From: Ischnura elegans
Taxonomy: Eukaryota; Arthropoda; Insecta; Odonata; Coenagrionidae
Length of the DNA stretch: 64,000 nt
Reading direction: 5' to 3'
Assembly: GCF_921293095.1 (NCBI RefSeq)
Contig: NC_060254.1
Coordinates: forward strand, 9,610,001-9,674,000
Under the pieces are notes generated by a model. The model searched no databases and was not told the DNA's origin. It saw nothing but the letters and a program-made list of their open reading frames with translations. Made by a program: the position numbers and the translations under genes. How positions within the stretch are numbered: the stretch's first letter is position 1; every line of letters begins with the position of its first letter. Positions 43,541 through 54,221 of this stretch are shown here, one piece after another.

Positions 43541-45154
43541 CATGAAAATATCGACGTCATTTTTCCCTCCTCCCTTCTAATAGCATTAACTGTCAGTCTT
43601 TAATGCACTCCCTCACGAGGGGAGTGACCGCAGCTGCTGCTTCCCTTGTCGGGAAAACAGGGGGCGACTCCGGGTCCACTCTTCAACAATCCTCCGCCAA
43701 GAGAGTGATGAGAGGACGAGAGTCTCATTGTCTCCGCGCTTCGGACGTCTCGGAGGAGCGCAACTGGTCGGTCACTGAGTGGGTCATGCGCGCGGGGGAG
43801 TGTTATTTCTCGGGGGCGGAGTGACAGCTCGACGCTCGCCAAAAGAAGCGGCGGCCCTCGATGCAGACGAGTTCTCGCGACGAACGCACGTGAAAATGCG
43901 GTCAACATATTTACGACTCGAGTTTCCCCGCGTCCATGACGAGACGGAATGTGGCAAATACCGGCACGGAGAGGCTCGAGAGACAAGGTAATCGCAAGGC
44001 GTGCTTCTTTTTTTTTCTCCTTCCGATGAGGGAAGGAGCAGAGCAAACAGTGCGAGGCTAATGATTGAAACGTTCCACGGAGTGGCATACGTCCAATTAA
44101 CGGCAAAATGGAGTCATAACGTAATAAAAGCTGCAATTACAATGAATGGAGATAAATATGAGATATAGAGCAGGCATTGTACTTTCCGGGTAAAGTATTT
44201 GAGAATGGTTTAGGAATTCGTGATTCAAACTTGGAGAGTGATCGAGCCCATTATGTAAATCATTATGCATTACTTTGTCATATTGGACCATCAGTATTTA
44301 CAAAAAAAATGTTTATTTTCCATTCTAAGAGTCTTCAATTCTATAGTAAAAAAGGCTGGAATAGAAATAGTAATTAGCTAAAAGTTTAATTAGTTCGCTG
44401 AATTTAACATAACCATACATTGAATATCTTAACAGATATAATAGCCTATGAATACGCACTGATAAGAAATCTAAAGGGAGATGATTACGCCGGGATATTT
44501 GGACAATCAGCATTCAATTTCGACAGTTACGGAACACAATTCGACCTCATTCGATCGTAAAACTGACTGAAAACCTTTCAGGTTTCACCAGAAAATGGAT
44601 GAAAAGGTTTCTTCTCGGTACCTGCGTTGTCTTTGGAAAAGTAACCTTCTTTCATCAGACACTTCGATGTGAGACTCTTCATGCAAACAGGATTTGGAGG
44701 AAAATTCTCTCGACATGATGCATACATGAGCATATTTAAAAACTATGTATATATTAAAATAAATACTTGCAATTTTCCGCGATATTTAATTTATTACGGC
44801 CCATGTTTCAATGTTACTACATCATCTACAACGTAAGGAATTCGAAGCCGGAGAGAGATGAAACGAATAATGTTAAAAATAATATGAATGCTAGAACACC
44901 ATCTTCATGGTCACCATGAAACATTGTAACCCAGGTCGTCATCGTGGAAAATTACAACCATTTGTGTCAATATGGAAGAATTACACTACACCACGCCTGA
45001 ATCTTCGGATTTTAACTAAGTATGAGTAAGAATATGAGTTCATAATAATGCATAACAAGTGGCCAGAAATTTTCGTGTTATTGCATTAGCAAAGGAGGTG
45101 TTCATGAACAGGAAGGAGCTTCTGGGAGGATCGTTATGTAAGAGTTTAGAGAAA
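43541..45154. other. Sequence without a recognisable gene
   Basis: A GC-rich, CpG-containing patch at 43610-43980 opens long ORFs on both strands (up to 178 codons) without domains. The rest is AT-rich. Confidence 0.4.
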
Positions 45155-45604
45155 AGGTAAGTGAAGAGTTTGATCTGGAGTGCAGCTCTCTTACGGTGCA
45201 GAAACGTGGACTCTGAGGAAAAAAGACGAGAGAAGATTGGAGGCATTCGAGATGTGGGTATGGAGAAGAATGGAGAGGGTCAAATGGACGGAGAGGAAAA
45301 GGAACGACGAAGTGCTGTACATGGTGGGTGAGGAGAGGCAGCTTTTGGATGAGGTACGGAGGAGACAATGTATGGATGGGAGGAGTACTTAGCGGGGAGG
45401 GGATGTTGAAAAAGGTATTAGAGGGTAGAATGTTAGGGAAACGAGGGAGGGGAAAGAAAAGAATAGGAATTTCAACTAGATGGAAAGGGAGTAGACCTTA
45501 CAGTGAATTGAAGATGGCAGCGCTGGAAGGAAAGGGAGGCTCCCCAATCACCTCTTTAGTACTCCATTGAAACCTACCTTAATCGGTAGAATACTATAAT
45601 AATA
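45155..45604 (+). mobile_element. LINE-B 3' end with C-terminal coding region
   Basis: 45180-45360 encodes SYGAETWTLRKKDERRLEAF, EMWVWRRMERVKWTERKRND and EVLYMVGEERQLLDEVRRRQ, the region after the RT in RTE-like elements. A frameshift near 45370 leads to LEGRMLGKRGRGKKRIG, then the 3' UTR (AAACCTACCTTAATCGGTAG) and a (TAA)n tail at 45595-45610. The RT is missing, so it is a 5'-truncated, frameshifted copy. It is the best reference copy in the window for the LINE-B 3' end. Confidence 0.8.
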
Positions 45605-45664
45605 ATAATATTTTGAATTATCATTAGGAGCATTTGCACATTGAGATTCGTCCTTTCCATCACA

Positions 45665-45919
45665 ATGGCACGAATCAAGAATAATAGAGTGCCCACTTTT
45701 GCACCTTCAATGCCGTCGTTTGTCGTCTGTTTTGCACTCCCAAGGAGAGAGCCGCAGGCACAACGGACCATTGCGAACTCGGCAGAGGCTGAATCAGATA
45801 TACTTAGGGCGAGAGATGAACAGGGGTCCACTCCAATATCATCATCCACTTCACTGGACATCGAAAGGATGCGCGAGGGGGGCTCTCAATCTGAAGGATC
45901 AGGGTCGGATTTTCCCTAG
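45665..45919 (+). CDS. Hypothetical 84-residue ORF
   Basis: Starts at ATCACAATGG, a fair eukaryotic start context. After a hydrophobic stretch (about residues 9-25) comes a charged, serine- and glutamate-rich region with RREPQAQRTIANSAEAESD and SEGSGSDFP at the end. It lies 60 bp after a LINE-B tail. No family recognised. It could be the start of an unknown mobile-element ORF or chance. Confidence 0.2.
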   Translation: MARIKNNRVPTFAPSMPSFVVCFALPRREPQAQRTIANSAEAESDILRARDEQGSTPISSSTSLDIERMREGGSQSEGSGSDFP

Positions 45920-47240
45920 AAAAAAGAAAGCGGCTTTCCCTTTCAACAGGTCGTACTTTCCCTCTATTCAGTGACTTATTTGTTGACGAAAACTTACGGC
46001 ATCATCGTTATGATTTCCAGGTTGCCACACGTATTAGAATTAGGCCAATTTTTCGCTGAATTTTTTTGTACAACATTCTCACTGATGCTTGGGTCATGAT
46101 GAATTTACCTGGTGATAATCTTTTAGGAATTATGAATAAAGTAGAACACCTTACTTCTCCTGCTAGAACTAGAAATCTGGCAACGCAAACCTTGACGAAA
46201 TTGCGTCACAAGTTAAAACAGATGAGGTTAAATTGTTATCGAAACTAAAAAGGTTATCACACGAAATTTGCCTTACCAATATAAGGATTATCCTGTATTT
46301 CAAATATGAAAATTTTCCCTACTAATAATACGGAATACTTTTTTTTAATATTTGGGATACGGGCAACTGTGACAAAGAGCCGGCTCTTTTTACTCTGAAA
46401 TTTTCAAAATGATGGCGTAAGATAAAGAAAAGACATGCATCGTGAGCGATGCGGCTGGTTTATAGAAAAACAATAGCGAAACATTAAATTAAGCACTTTA
46501 AAAAAATTACCTCAATAGTTCTGGCAAGTTTCCCAAAAATATAACACGTACTGGTCGCCATCTATAATTTTTCGGCAGAGCTAACAGCAAACTGCCGCGT
46601 GTACTAAATTTATTGAGTAGATTTTTTTCTAAGCCGCCTCGATGTCTTTCCTGTAGTTAACTTCTACATTACATATTATATGCATGTTAGTTTTCATCCA
46701 AAGATGCTTAATTTCATGATTTTTGATACGATAAAAGTTCTGTCCAGAACCTCATTAGTTCCGATAAAAATTATTTTAACCTCCTATGTTATTTTATTTA
46801 TGGTGCAATTAAGCCACGCAAATATTATATTTCAAGATTTATAGTTCGTCTAAAATGCAGAAGAAATAAGGTTTTATATTTCGTCCAATTTCGAAAAGTG
46901 TGTTAACATATAAAGTCATTATAAAAAAACACATCGGTTATAAAGTTCTCAAAGAGATATTAGAGTTAACATAAAAAGCGTGAAAACAGCATGATACAAG
47001 TAAATGCTGCGAGTATGACACTTTGAGACCCGTGTTATTTCCATGTGCGGGTAGCGAGAAACCCAGGGCTTTTGTTGTTTAATTTTATAATATCATTCCC
47101 TAATCCGAAAAAGTAGATTTAGGAGCCACTAAATGACAGCAACTTCGTAAAAGAAGACCAGATAGCAAACATACGGAATATTTTTCCGCGGATTCAAATG
47201 CTCAAGCCCGGGCACTACTCGGGCAAAGGTCCCTCGCAGA
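45920..47240. other. AT-rich sequence without a recognisable gene
   Basis: Nothing recognised. Confidence 0.45.
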
Positions 47241-47331
47241 GAATATACAATGTATATTCTGGAGTATACATCGGGATTATATTATAAGTACATCCCGATG
47301 TATACTCGGGCCTTGTGTTTCAAAGAGTTAA
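47241..47331. mobile_element. Double hairpin next to a TTAA end (piggyBac-like terminus)
   Basis: GAATATAC/GTATATTC (47241-47259) forms one hairpin. GAGTATACATCGGGAT (47262-47277) and its exact reverse complement (47292-47307) form a second. The segment ends CAAAGAGTTAA; read from the other strand this is TTAACTCTTTG, close to the ends of the piggyBac-like MITE at 32301. No left terminus was found. Confidence 0.5.
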
Positions 47332-47344
47332 AAATTATTTATTT

Positions 47345-47893
47345 TGTTAGTTATTTGGTAAGCAAGATACTAGTGACGGGAGAAGTAAGAAAGAAATTAT
47401 CAGCAGAATAGCCCAGGCGAAGAGAGTATTCCACCAAAAGAGAGACATGCTTACAGCGGGAAACTTAAATCTGGAAGTAAAGAAACAATTTATAAGAACC
47501 TACATTTGGATTATGCTCCTATACGGAAGTGAAGCATGGACAAAGACCGCAGCGGAGAAAGCAAGGATAGAGGCCTTCGAAATGTGGTGCTATAGAAGAA
47601 TGATGAAGATCAAATGGATCGACAGAGTTAGTAACAAAGAAGTCCTAAGAAGAGTAGGAGAGAGGAGAAGCCTAATGAAAAATTTGATAAGACGACGGAA
47701 CGACCTTATAGGTCACATCTTGAAACATGATGCCCTGATGAAGACAATCGTCGAGGGACAAGTGGAAGGCAAGAACGGAAAAGGAAGACCTCGAACAAAA
47801 TATATGGAACAAGTAATGAAGGATGTGAAAGAGAAGAAATACGTAGTTGTGAAAATATTAGCTGATAGGAGAATTGAGTGGAGAGATGCGTAA
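47345..47893 (+). pseudogene. RTE-like reverse transcriptase C-terminus (LINE-B subfamily)
   Basis: The reading frame starts at about 47356 with TSDGRSKKEIISRIAQAKRV and FHQKRDMLTAGNL, then YGSEAWTKTAAEKARIEAFE and MWCYRRMMKIKWIDRVSNKE, then VLRRVGERRSLMKNLIRRRN, and GKNGKGRPRTKY. It ends in a stop at 47893. This is the thumb and C-terminal region after the YADD box. It is intact over ~180 residues but lacks the RT core and endonuclease, so it is a 5'-truncated insertion. It is distinct in sequence from the copy at 45155 and lacks its 3' UTR, so it is a different subfamily. Confidence 0.8.
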
Positions 47894-49095
47894 AAACGAT
47901 CTTAGGATTGTTGACCAGTTACTAAATTAAAAATTATTACGTTAATGAAAAATTCCTGCGTTAATTTTCCCGTTAATTCAGCCAGGCACCGCGCAATTTC
48001 TTTTTCAATGAACGCCGCCATTGCGGGATGAGTACTGAAATCTTACGCTGAGTGCTCCATAAGGCTGATTCATAGCTATTTTTTTCTATATATTCAAAGC
48101 TATTTTTTATTATATATTGGCCTATGACAGTGGACCGAGGGCCGCCACAGCAAGCCTCCCTTCCATATGCACTCCACCCAGCGGGACGCGAGTCAGGCCA
48201 CTCTCGATGCATCGCCGACCTGCCAAGCGTGAAATTGGTTATTTGAAGCATTATTCGGGCCCTCCTCATCTGCCTTGCTCAAATAGCCTTTCCTTGTTCT
48301 ATCCCCAAACCCCCTCACCATTCTTTCCACGAAAAACTCCATGTACAAATGTCCGTCGGCGACGGCAAAGCAACCATGCAAGCTTATTCCCAGACGCTCC
48401 TATCGCTCGAGGCGTAAGTTCCCCCACTACAATACGGCATGAATCCTGCAACTCCTGCTTCTAGCGTCTCCACGGGAACCTGCGAATCTGACGACCTTTG
48501 CAGCGCGACAATGCCCCCATTGAGACACAAAGCGACGCCACACTGGGCACTAGAGGCTCCTTTTCCGCCGAAAAACTCGCCACAAAGGGGGATTTTCCCC
48601 TCGGGGTCCTGTTTGAGCACTGGAGTTTGAGGGAAAGGTGGGGAGCTATAAGGAATAAATAACTGGGCCACAGCCCCTCCCTCTCTTCAGCAACCCGAGA
48701 TAGGGGCGGAGAGGGTATTAGAAAATCATGGCGAACGGCGATTACGCCCCGCTGAGGGTCACAAGGCCGAGAGAAGCCTATTAAGGCGTAAATTGGCTTT
48801 TCACTACACGGATGATGAGGCAAAGAAGAGATGAGGTCGGTGAGCACGGAATTGACAAACACTTGGGCCCTACCCTGCCCTAATTAGCTTGAGTGAACAA
48901 GAGATGAAAGAGGGGTCGGAATATCGGCATGAACATCGGGACACAACTCACGAAAACATATCGACACTACTTCACACAAGCACACCGTATTTTCAGGATT
49001 CTCCATGAAATATCTAGAAAAAAATCTCTGGACTAACTCTCATTTAGGCTGGTCCTCCATTTCTCTCACCATCATCACTGGTCATCGATCCTAGA
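47894..49095. other. Sequence with a GC-rich patch, no gene recognised
   Basis: The patch at 48120-48800 opens several frames on both strands. None has a domain, and the composition is proline- and serine-rich. Confidence 0.4.
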
Positions 49096-49537
49096 GGCCG
49101 TTTTACGCGGGGCACGTTCTTGCACAATCTGACGTGTGTACGAAGGCGCAGTCAAAATTGCATCGTGTAAAGCGGTGAATTGCTAGAACACATGCGAGAA
49201 TGCGTGGACGTGAGATGGGAAAATAGCCTCTGTTCTGAAGGGTCTAAGGTTTTCCCGGCGAATAGACTGGAGGAAGAGTTCTCAGGTTTCCAGCCGGGTC
49301 CAGTGGTTTTTCAGCACCGACGTTTCGAGGGCCAAGTCTGCCATTCACCCTGAAGACGATGGCAGACTTCGCCCTCGAAACGTCGGTTTTGAAAAACCCT
49401 TGGACCCGGCTGGAAACCCGAGAACTCTTCTTCCAGCCCCTGTTCTAATTTCGTTCATGCATTCGCTCAATACCACGCCATTTTAGAAATTAATGCAGTG
49501 CTAACCTGCGCAATTCCGTGCCCCGTGTATAACGGCC
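49096..49537. mobile_element. MITE family 1, interrupted copy
   Basis: Termini GGCCGTTTTACGCGG and CCCCGTGTATAACGGCC match the family at 15752-15983. Homology is continuous except for a 198-bp insertion at 49237-49434. Confidence 0.8.
49237..49434. mobile_element. Fold-back element inserted in MITE, hammerhead-like motif
   Basis: Flanked by AGCCTCTGTTCT (49225-49236) and AGCCCCTGTTCT (49435-49446), a 12-bp duplication with one mismatch. The uninterrupted MITE at 15752 has one matching block there. Arms of about 76 bp (49267-49344 and 49359-49434) are near-perfect inverted repeats around a 14-base centre. The centre and right arm read CTGAAGAC, stem GATGGC/GCCCTC (one mismatch), then GAAACGTC. 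No coding capacity. Confidence 0.75.
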
Positions 49538-51217
49538 TTAAGATTAGTTTGACGCATCTCTTCACTCGATTCTCCCATCAGCTAACCTTTTCACACCTAA
49601 GTATTTCTTCTCTTTCACACCCTTCTTCACTTGCTATATACTTTATTCCAAGTCTTATTGCACCATTCTCGAGATCCACTCTTCCCTTGACGATTGTCTT
49701 CATCAGACCACCACATCTCAAGATAAGACCGATGAAGTAGATTTCGATCCACTTGCAACATGACGCTATGTTCCTTCCGGACTTGAATTTGCCCTGAAAT
49801 CGGAGGTGAAGTCCAGATTTGTATTAGAGTTATAGCTCCTAGACTTGATATTGTAGGTTTGATAGTACGGTTTTTTGAGTGAAACTAAATTTGTTGCCAG
49901 TTACTACATTTTTGATGACTTCAAATGCCAACGCCCAAGTTAATGCTCCATTTTTCTCGCAATGAACGTTTAATTATTTATTCTAGCGGTAACTTGCTAT
50001 CACTAAATTCATTTATCCATTAGGGAGCAAAATGATTGGGTCGTCTTCAATTGGGTTCCTCTGTTATTACTTACAATAACATTCTAGAAGAAGCAGGTTC
50101 ATAAGACGCAATGTACCAATTATTTACACTCACACCTACCCATTCTCATTCTTAGAGTAAGTTTCCTTCTTCAGCTCGGCATAGGGCCTAATACATTTCA
50201 CTCAATTTATGAACCCAATTCTTCTCCTACCTTCTTTGCTCCCTCGATCACGGTTTTCAACACCCCCTCCACCCGGCAAACTCTTCAAAAAAATCATAAG
50301 TAATTTCTTCCGAACTCCCACGTGTAAGTTATAGCTCAGGGTGGCCTATAGACAGAGACACTGATCGCGTGAGACACTCAAAAGGAAAAATGCTTTCGGA
50401 GGAACCGCTTGAATGGGCAATAACAGGACGGAGGGATGAGGGAGAAAAAAAAAGCATGCTTGCGATAAGCTCCGAGCACGGAAAAGAGATAGAAATTGAT
50501 AAGCCTGGCCGATCCACCAAATGAGGCTGTAATTATGCTTCGTATAATGAAAATCGCCGTTACCAAAGTATAGGGTTAGGAAAGAGATGAGTAACCGACA
50601 GAGATTCAATCCGTGACGGTGGTCAATGACGCTTTTAAAATATTTCGCGTGAACTATCAAAACACCTAGATCAGAGAAAGAGTTGGTCACACGGGTGTGG
50701 TCGCTATCCAAAGGAGTAAAAACCGACCACGAAATCAACATTTTATTGCATTCTGGTGATTTGTGGAGGCCGGGCCATGTCATCGGGCCCTGGGGGGGGG
50801 AGAGGAGGGACGGGAGAAGGGCCAATGGCGGCCCCCCGGCCGACCCTATCATTAAGAGCGGCTTGTTGTTTGCTTTCCATGCGATACGCCATTCAATCCT
50901 TCACAAATTATACACGACCTACGCCAGTTTTTGTTTCCTCGTGGCAACTGTTTGTCAGTTAATAACACGGCCGAGGATCAAGTCGAGACTGTGGCGAGGG
51001 AGGGGTGGGGGAATTTTACCCGGCCCTCAAAAAGTCGAGAGAGAGAGAGTAAGCAAACCCATAGATGGTGCGCATTTCCAACCAATCAATGAGATGGCCA
51101 GACGTCCCTCACGCCGCCCAACGAGAGAAGGGGTAGCACGGGGGGAGGAGGGATGGGGGCCACTACGGGACGGAGCGACCGCTCTGGCCTCTTCACGGAC
51201 GCAAGAAGGATACACAA
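49538..51217. other. Sequence with a GC-rich patch, no gene recognised
   Basis: AT-rich to about 50680, then a GC-rich patch to 51190 with a 186-codon ORF (50683-51243). That ORF's product is arginine- and glycine-rich with no domain, and its end runs into a LINE-A tail, so I do not call it a gene. Confidence 0.4.
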
Positions 51218-51292
51218 ATCTACCTACATCTACATTTACATAATACCCTGCAAGCCACCACTAGGGGACCACCACATGCACACCGCACGGTC
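51218..51292 (-). mobile_element. LINE-A 3' terminus scrap
   Basis: CTACATCTACATTTACATAA followed by TACCCTGCAAGCCACCACTA and GCACACCGCACGG matches the 3' end of LINE-A (compare 1180-1290 and 54222-54330), with an internal deletion. Only the tail and part of the 3' UTR remain. Confidence 0.7.
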
Positions 51293-51329
51293 ATAGATAT
51301 ATTACACATATGCAAAATATATATGCATA

Positions 51330-51455
51330 TTATTATTAAAGTATTCTACCGATTAAGGTAGGTTTCCATGGAGATCTTAAGAAGAATTCCGGGAGCCTCC
51401 CCTTACATCATGTACTTCCCTCTTTAGTGCACAATAAGACCTACTACATTTCATT
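51330..51455 (-). mobile_element. LINE-B 3' end fragment
   Basis: A (TAA)n tail (ATTATTATT on the plus strand) is followed by AGTATTCTACCGATTAAGGT and AGGTTTCCATGGAG, then GGGAGCCTCCCC. It is the 3' UTR only and lies directly next to the long inverted repeat at 51456. Confidence 0.75.
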
Positions 51456-52979
51456 CATGAGAATAAGCTCTAATAAATTTCTACATAGAGCGGAGGTTTG
51501 CAGTAAGTTATTCAGAAAATGATACGTTACATCAACAAAGAATGAATAAAGACAATGTAACTCCTTCAGCAGTGAATCTTCGAATAACCAAAAATAAAAT
51601 TTATGCATTGAATACTCCTTGTAAAAACTTAATCCGTGGAATAACAGTTGTCCATAATAGTCTTTTCACAAAATACCACAAAGCTAGGCCTGAAATAGTA
51701 TTATATATTTGGTGAGAACATAGTTCTTCATCAGGCTTTGAGAAAAATTTTCATGGAAGACTACATTGAAGACTAGTACCATGAAGTTACTACGCTTATT
51801 TGCGGTAACAGCTCCAAATGAAACGGATGCTGACGAGTTGCGACCATTCAGATTCCCCAACATCCAGGGTATGACTGCAGCGACATCATAAATTCTACGG
51901 AGTTACGGTTCATCAAGTCCATCATTTACAGTAAACAATGAGCAATTCAGTTGGACACAGCACTCTACTTCATTTTTCTATCGAATATTCTGTTACCTAC
52001 AACATATTAAGGTACCTACTGAAGGAAAAATCGATCGCAAAAATCAATTTTCAAGCCCATGATACACAGTTCCGAACATTTTAAGAATAAGGAAAGCACG
52101 TAGCTGTGGAGGAGATACGAATCGCAGAAGTTCGTTTTCACAGCATGCAGCTTTTTCTTCCACCGGAGGAAATGCAAGGGAGGTGTACGATCGTCCTGCC
52201 CTTTCTTTAGCCACACAAAGAGGCGTAGTCGAGAGACGGGAATTGAGCAAACAGGAGATAAAAAGAAATAGATAGGGAGGAAGAGGAGAATGGCCACCTC
52301 CGGCATTCCCCGAACGCCGTGTAATGAATTCTTATCTACCCTCTTCCTTCCCCGACCACTCCTTCGCGGACCTCTCACTTCATCATCGCCAAGTGGGGGC
52401 CCGAGACACGAGGCCCATGCCCAGGGGCCCTCTTTACCTCCTCCTCATGAGGATAAAGATGGGTGCTGGGCGCGGACGGGCCCGGAGGAGATCCCAGCGG
52501 ACAACGCACCCGCGAGCAGCATAAAAAAGTAACGCTGATAACAACAGGTGGATGAAATGGCCGAGGGCTAGAGCAACACCCATCGACCGACTCGCCCACT
52601 TCCGTCACCGCACCCCGCTGACGTCCGAACCGCTCCCAAAACGAGGAGCCGGAAAGAGAAGTAACTTAATGATACTAGTCTTCCATCTATTCTTCCATGA
52701 AAAATGTTCTTAGAGCCTGATGAAGAACTATGTTCTCACCAAATATATAATACCATGTTAGGCCTAGCTTTATGGTATTTTGTGAAAAAACTATTATGGA
52801 CAATTTTAGTTCCACGGATTAAGTTTAAGCATAAATTTTATTTTTGGTTATTCGAAGTTTCGCCCCTAAAGGAGTTATATTTTTCTTTATTCATTCTTTG
52901 TTGATGCAATGCATCATTTTCTGAATAACTTACTGCAAACCTCCGCTCTATGTAGACATTTTTTAGAGCTATTTCTCAT
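51456..52979. mobile_element. Long-inverted-repeat element, ~300-bp arms
   Basis: The left arm 51456-51783 and the right arm 52668-52979 are inverted copies, roughly 80-85% alike by eye. They share TCTACATAGAGCGGAGGTTT, AATAACCAAAAATAAAATTT and TTTGGTGAGAACATAGTTCT. The right arm lacks about 20 bases. The 880-bp middle includes a GC-rich patch (52290-52640) with no recognisable transposase. The ends read ATGAGAA/TTCTCAT. I see no clear target duplication. A fold-back transposon is the likely class. Confidence 0.8.
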
Positions 52980-53149
52980 CGACTTTGATGTATTTTTCAG
53001 AGTGTACTTCTCCATTCCTTACTATATCTATGTTATTATCCATCTCGAGATGTCTTACTCAAGCATTCACTAACTGAGTTCACAATATGCGGAATAAAAG
53101 AGCATAACAAATCACTCATACTCTGCTTGTATCTACCAAAATTTATATA

Positions 53150-53316
53150 ATCTGGCCTTTTTCAAATGCGGTTAAAATTGACCATTGCCATTCGGCTGAA
53201 CTGGGTTTTCTAAAACCAAATAATTTGAATTTCATGAATACACTAATGGTGAGTAACGAATCGCAATCAATGCCTTTCGTTTTCTTTGGTGAAGGAAACC
53301 ACCCTATCGTCTTCAT
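53150..53316 (+). mobile_element. MITE family 3, right part only
   Basis: AATCTGGCCTTTTTCA through AAACCAAATAATTT to GAAGGAAACCACCCTA matches 19668-19825. The left terminus is absent. Confidence 0.7.
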
Positions 53317-54156
53317 TACAAAATTACGTCTCATATGTGGCTAAAAAATTATCAAAGCTAAACAAACAATACTAAGTTGGAGTCCACCATGAAAAAAAAC
53401 ATCGACTAATTCGAACAAAAACTTCAAATTAAAACTTAATTCACAAAACATAATTTTTGACGCGGTGAACGGTGGCAGACAGTTCTGTAAAGAACATGCC
53501 ATCAACTCCTCATCTCACGACGCAACACCCTGCGCCACAAGATGCGCGAAAACGGGAATGGTTAATTGGACTGGGGTGAAGGAATTTTAGTTAAAAATCA
53601 GAACGGGGTCGGTTTTATGAGCCCATGTCATGGCGCATTAATGCAAATTAGGGCGTTTACATAGTAATTTTTCGAAGGTTATCCTGTGAACGCATTAGCT
53701 TGCGCAGCTGCATGCGTCGTGTAAACAGGGCTTAATGGCTTCGGGTCACGCCACTGACTTCTGAGGCGCGGGGCGGAAGGAAAAGGACATTAGGAAGTAA
53801 GCCGTTTCATCACTCGTTCCCATAACGAAATTCTGAATGGGGGAGTGTTGCTTTCGGCGGCTTACCGGACATCTGGTCTCACCCAACGGAATATAAAATA
53901 TACAAAATCAAGGAGCATAACACGATACAGGTATCATCAATCAACACGTTGAGCCGAAAATAAGCACACCTTATATCGATCCAAGCAGAGCCACTCGGTA
54001 GAAAATTGACGCACAAGGGAAGGATTCCCTCAAGACCTAGTTTCTACATGTATTGCAGCACTTCATTTGAAGCAGCAACTAACTTGAAATTCTTCATTTT
54101 AAGTTGCTAAAGCTTCAGTTTGCTGAGGCGAAGGCAATTGTTTCGCAGGCACTACA
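53317..54156. other. Sequence without a recognisable gene
   Basis: A possible ~90-bp miniature element at 53650-53743 has TTAGGGCGTTTACA and TGTAAACAGGGCTTAA as ends. It resembles the theme of MITE family 1 (GTCGTGTAAA). Otherwise nothing. Confidence 0.4.
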
Positions 54157-54221
54157 GGTATGGCATGTTATTTGGAGAAAAGGACCGACAGCTGAGGTCA
54201 TATGCGCCATGATAAAGGGTT

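Noticed and set aside
43600-44136. 178-codon minus-strand ORF in a GC-rich patch
   Set aside because: Several frames are open on both strands here. Low-complexity product, no recognisable motif.
45574-45861. 95-codon minus-strand ORF opposite 45665-45919
   Set aside because: It is a shadow of the plus-strand frame and starts in the (TAA)n tail of LINE-B.
50683-51243. 186-codon plus-strand ORF
   Set aside because: Arginine- and glycine-rich product without a domain, and the frame runs into a LINE-A 3' tail.
52705-52740. Hammerhead ribozyme at CTGATGA in the right arm of the 51456 element
   Set aside because: CTGATGA is present and AGAAC/GTTCT can pair, but no GAAA follows stem II, so the core is absent.
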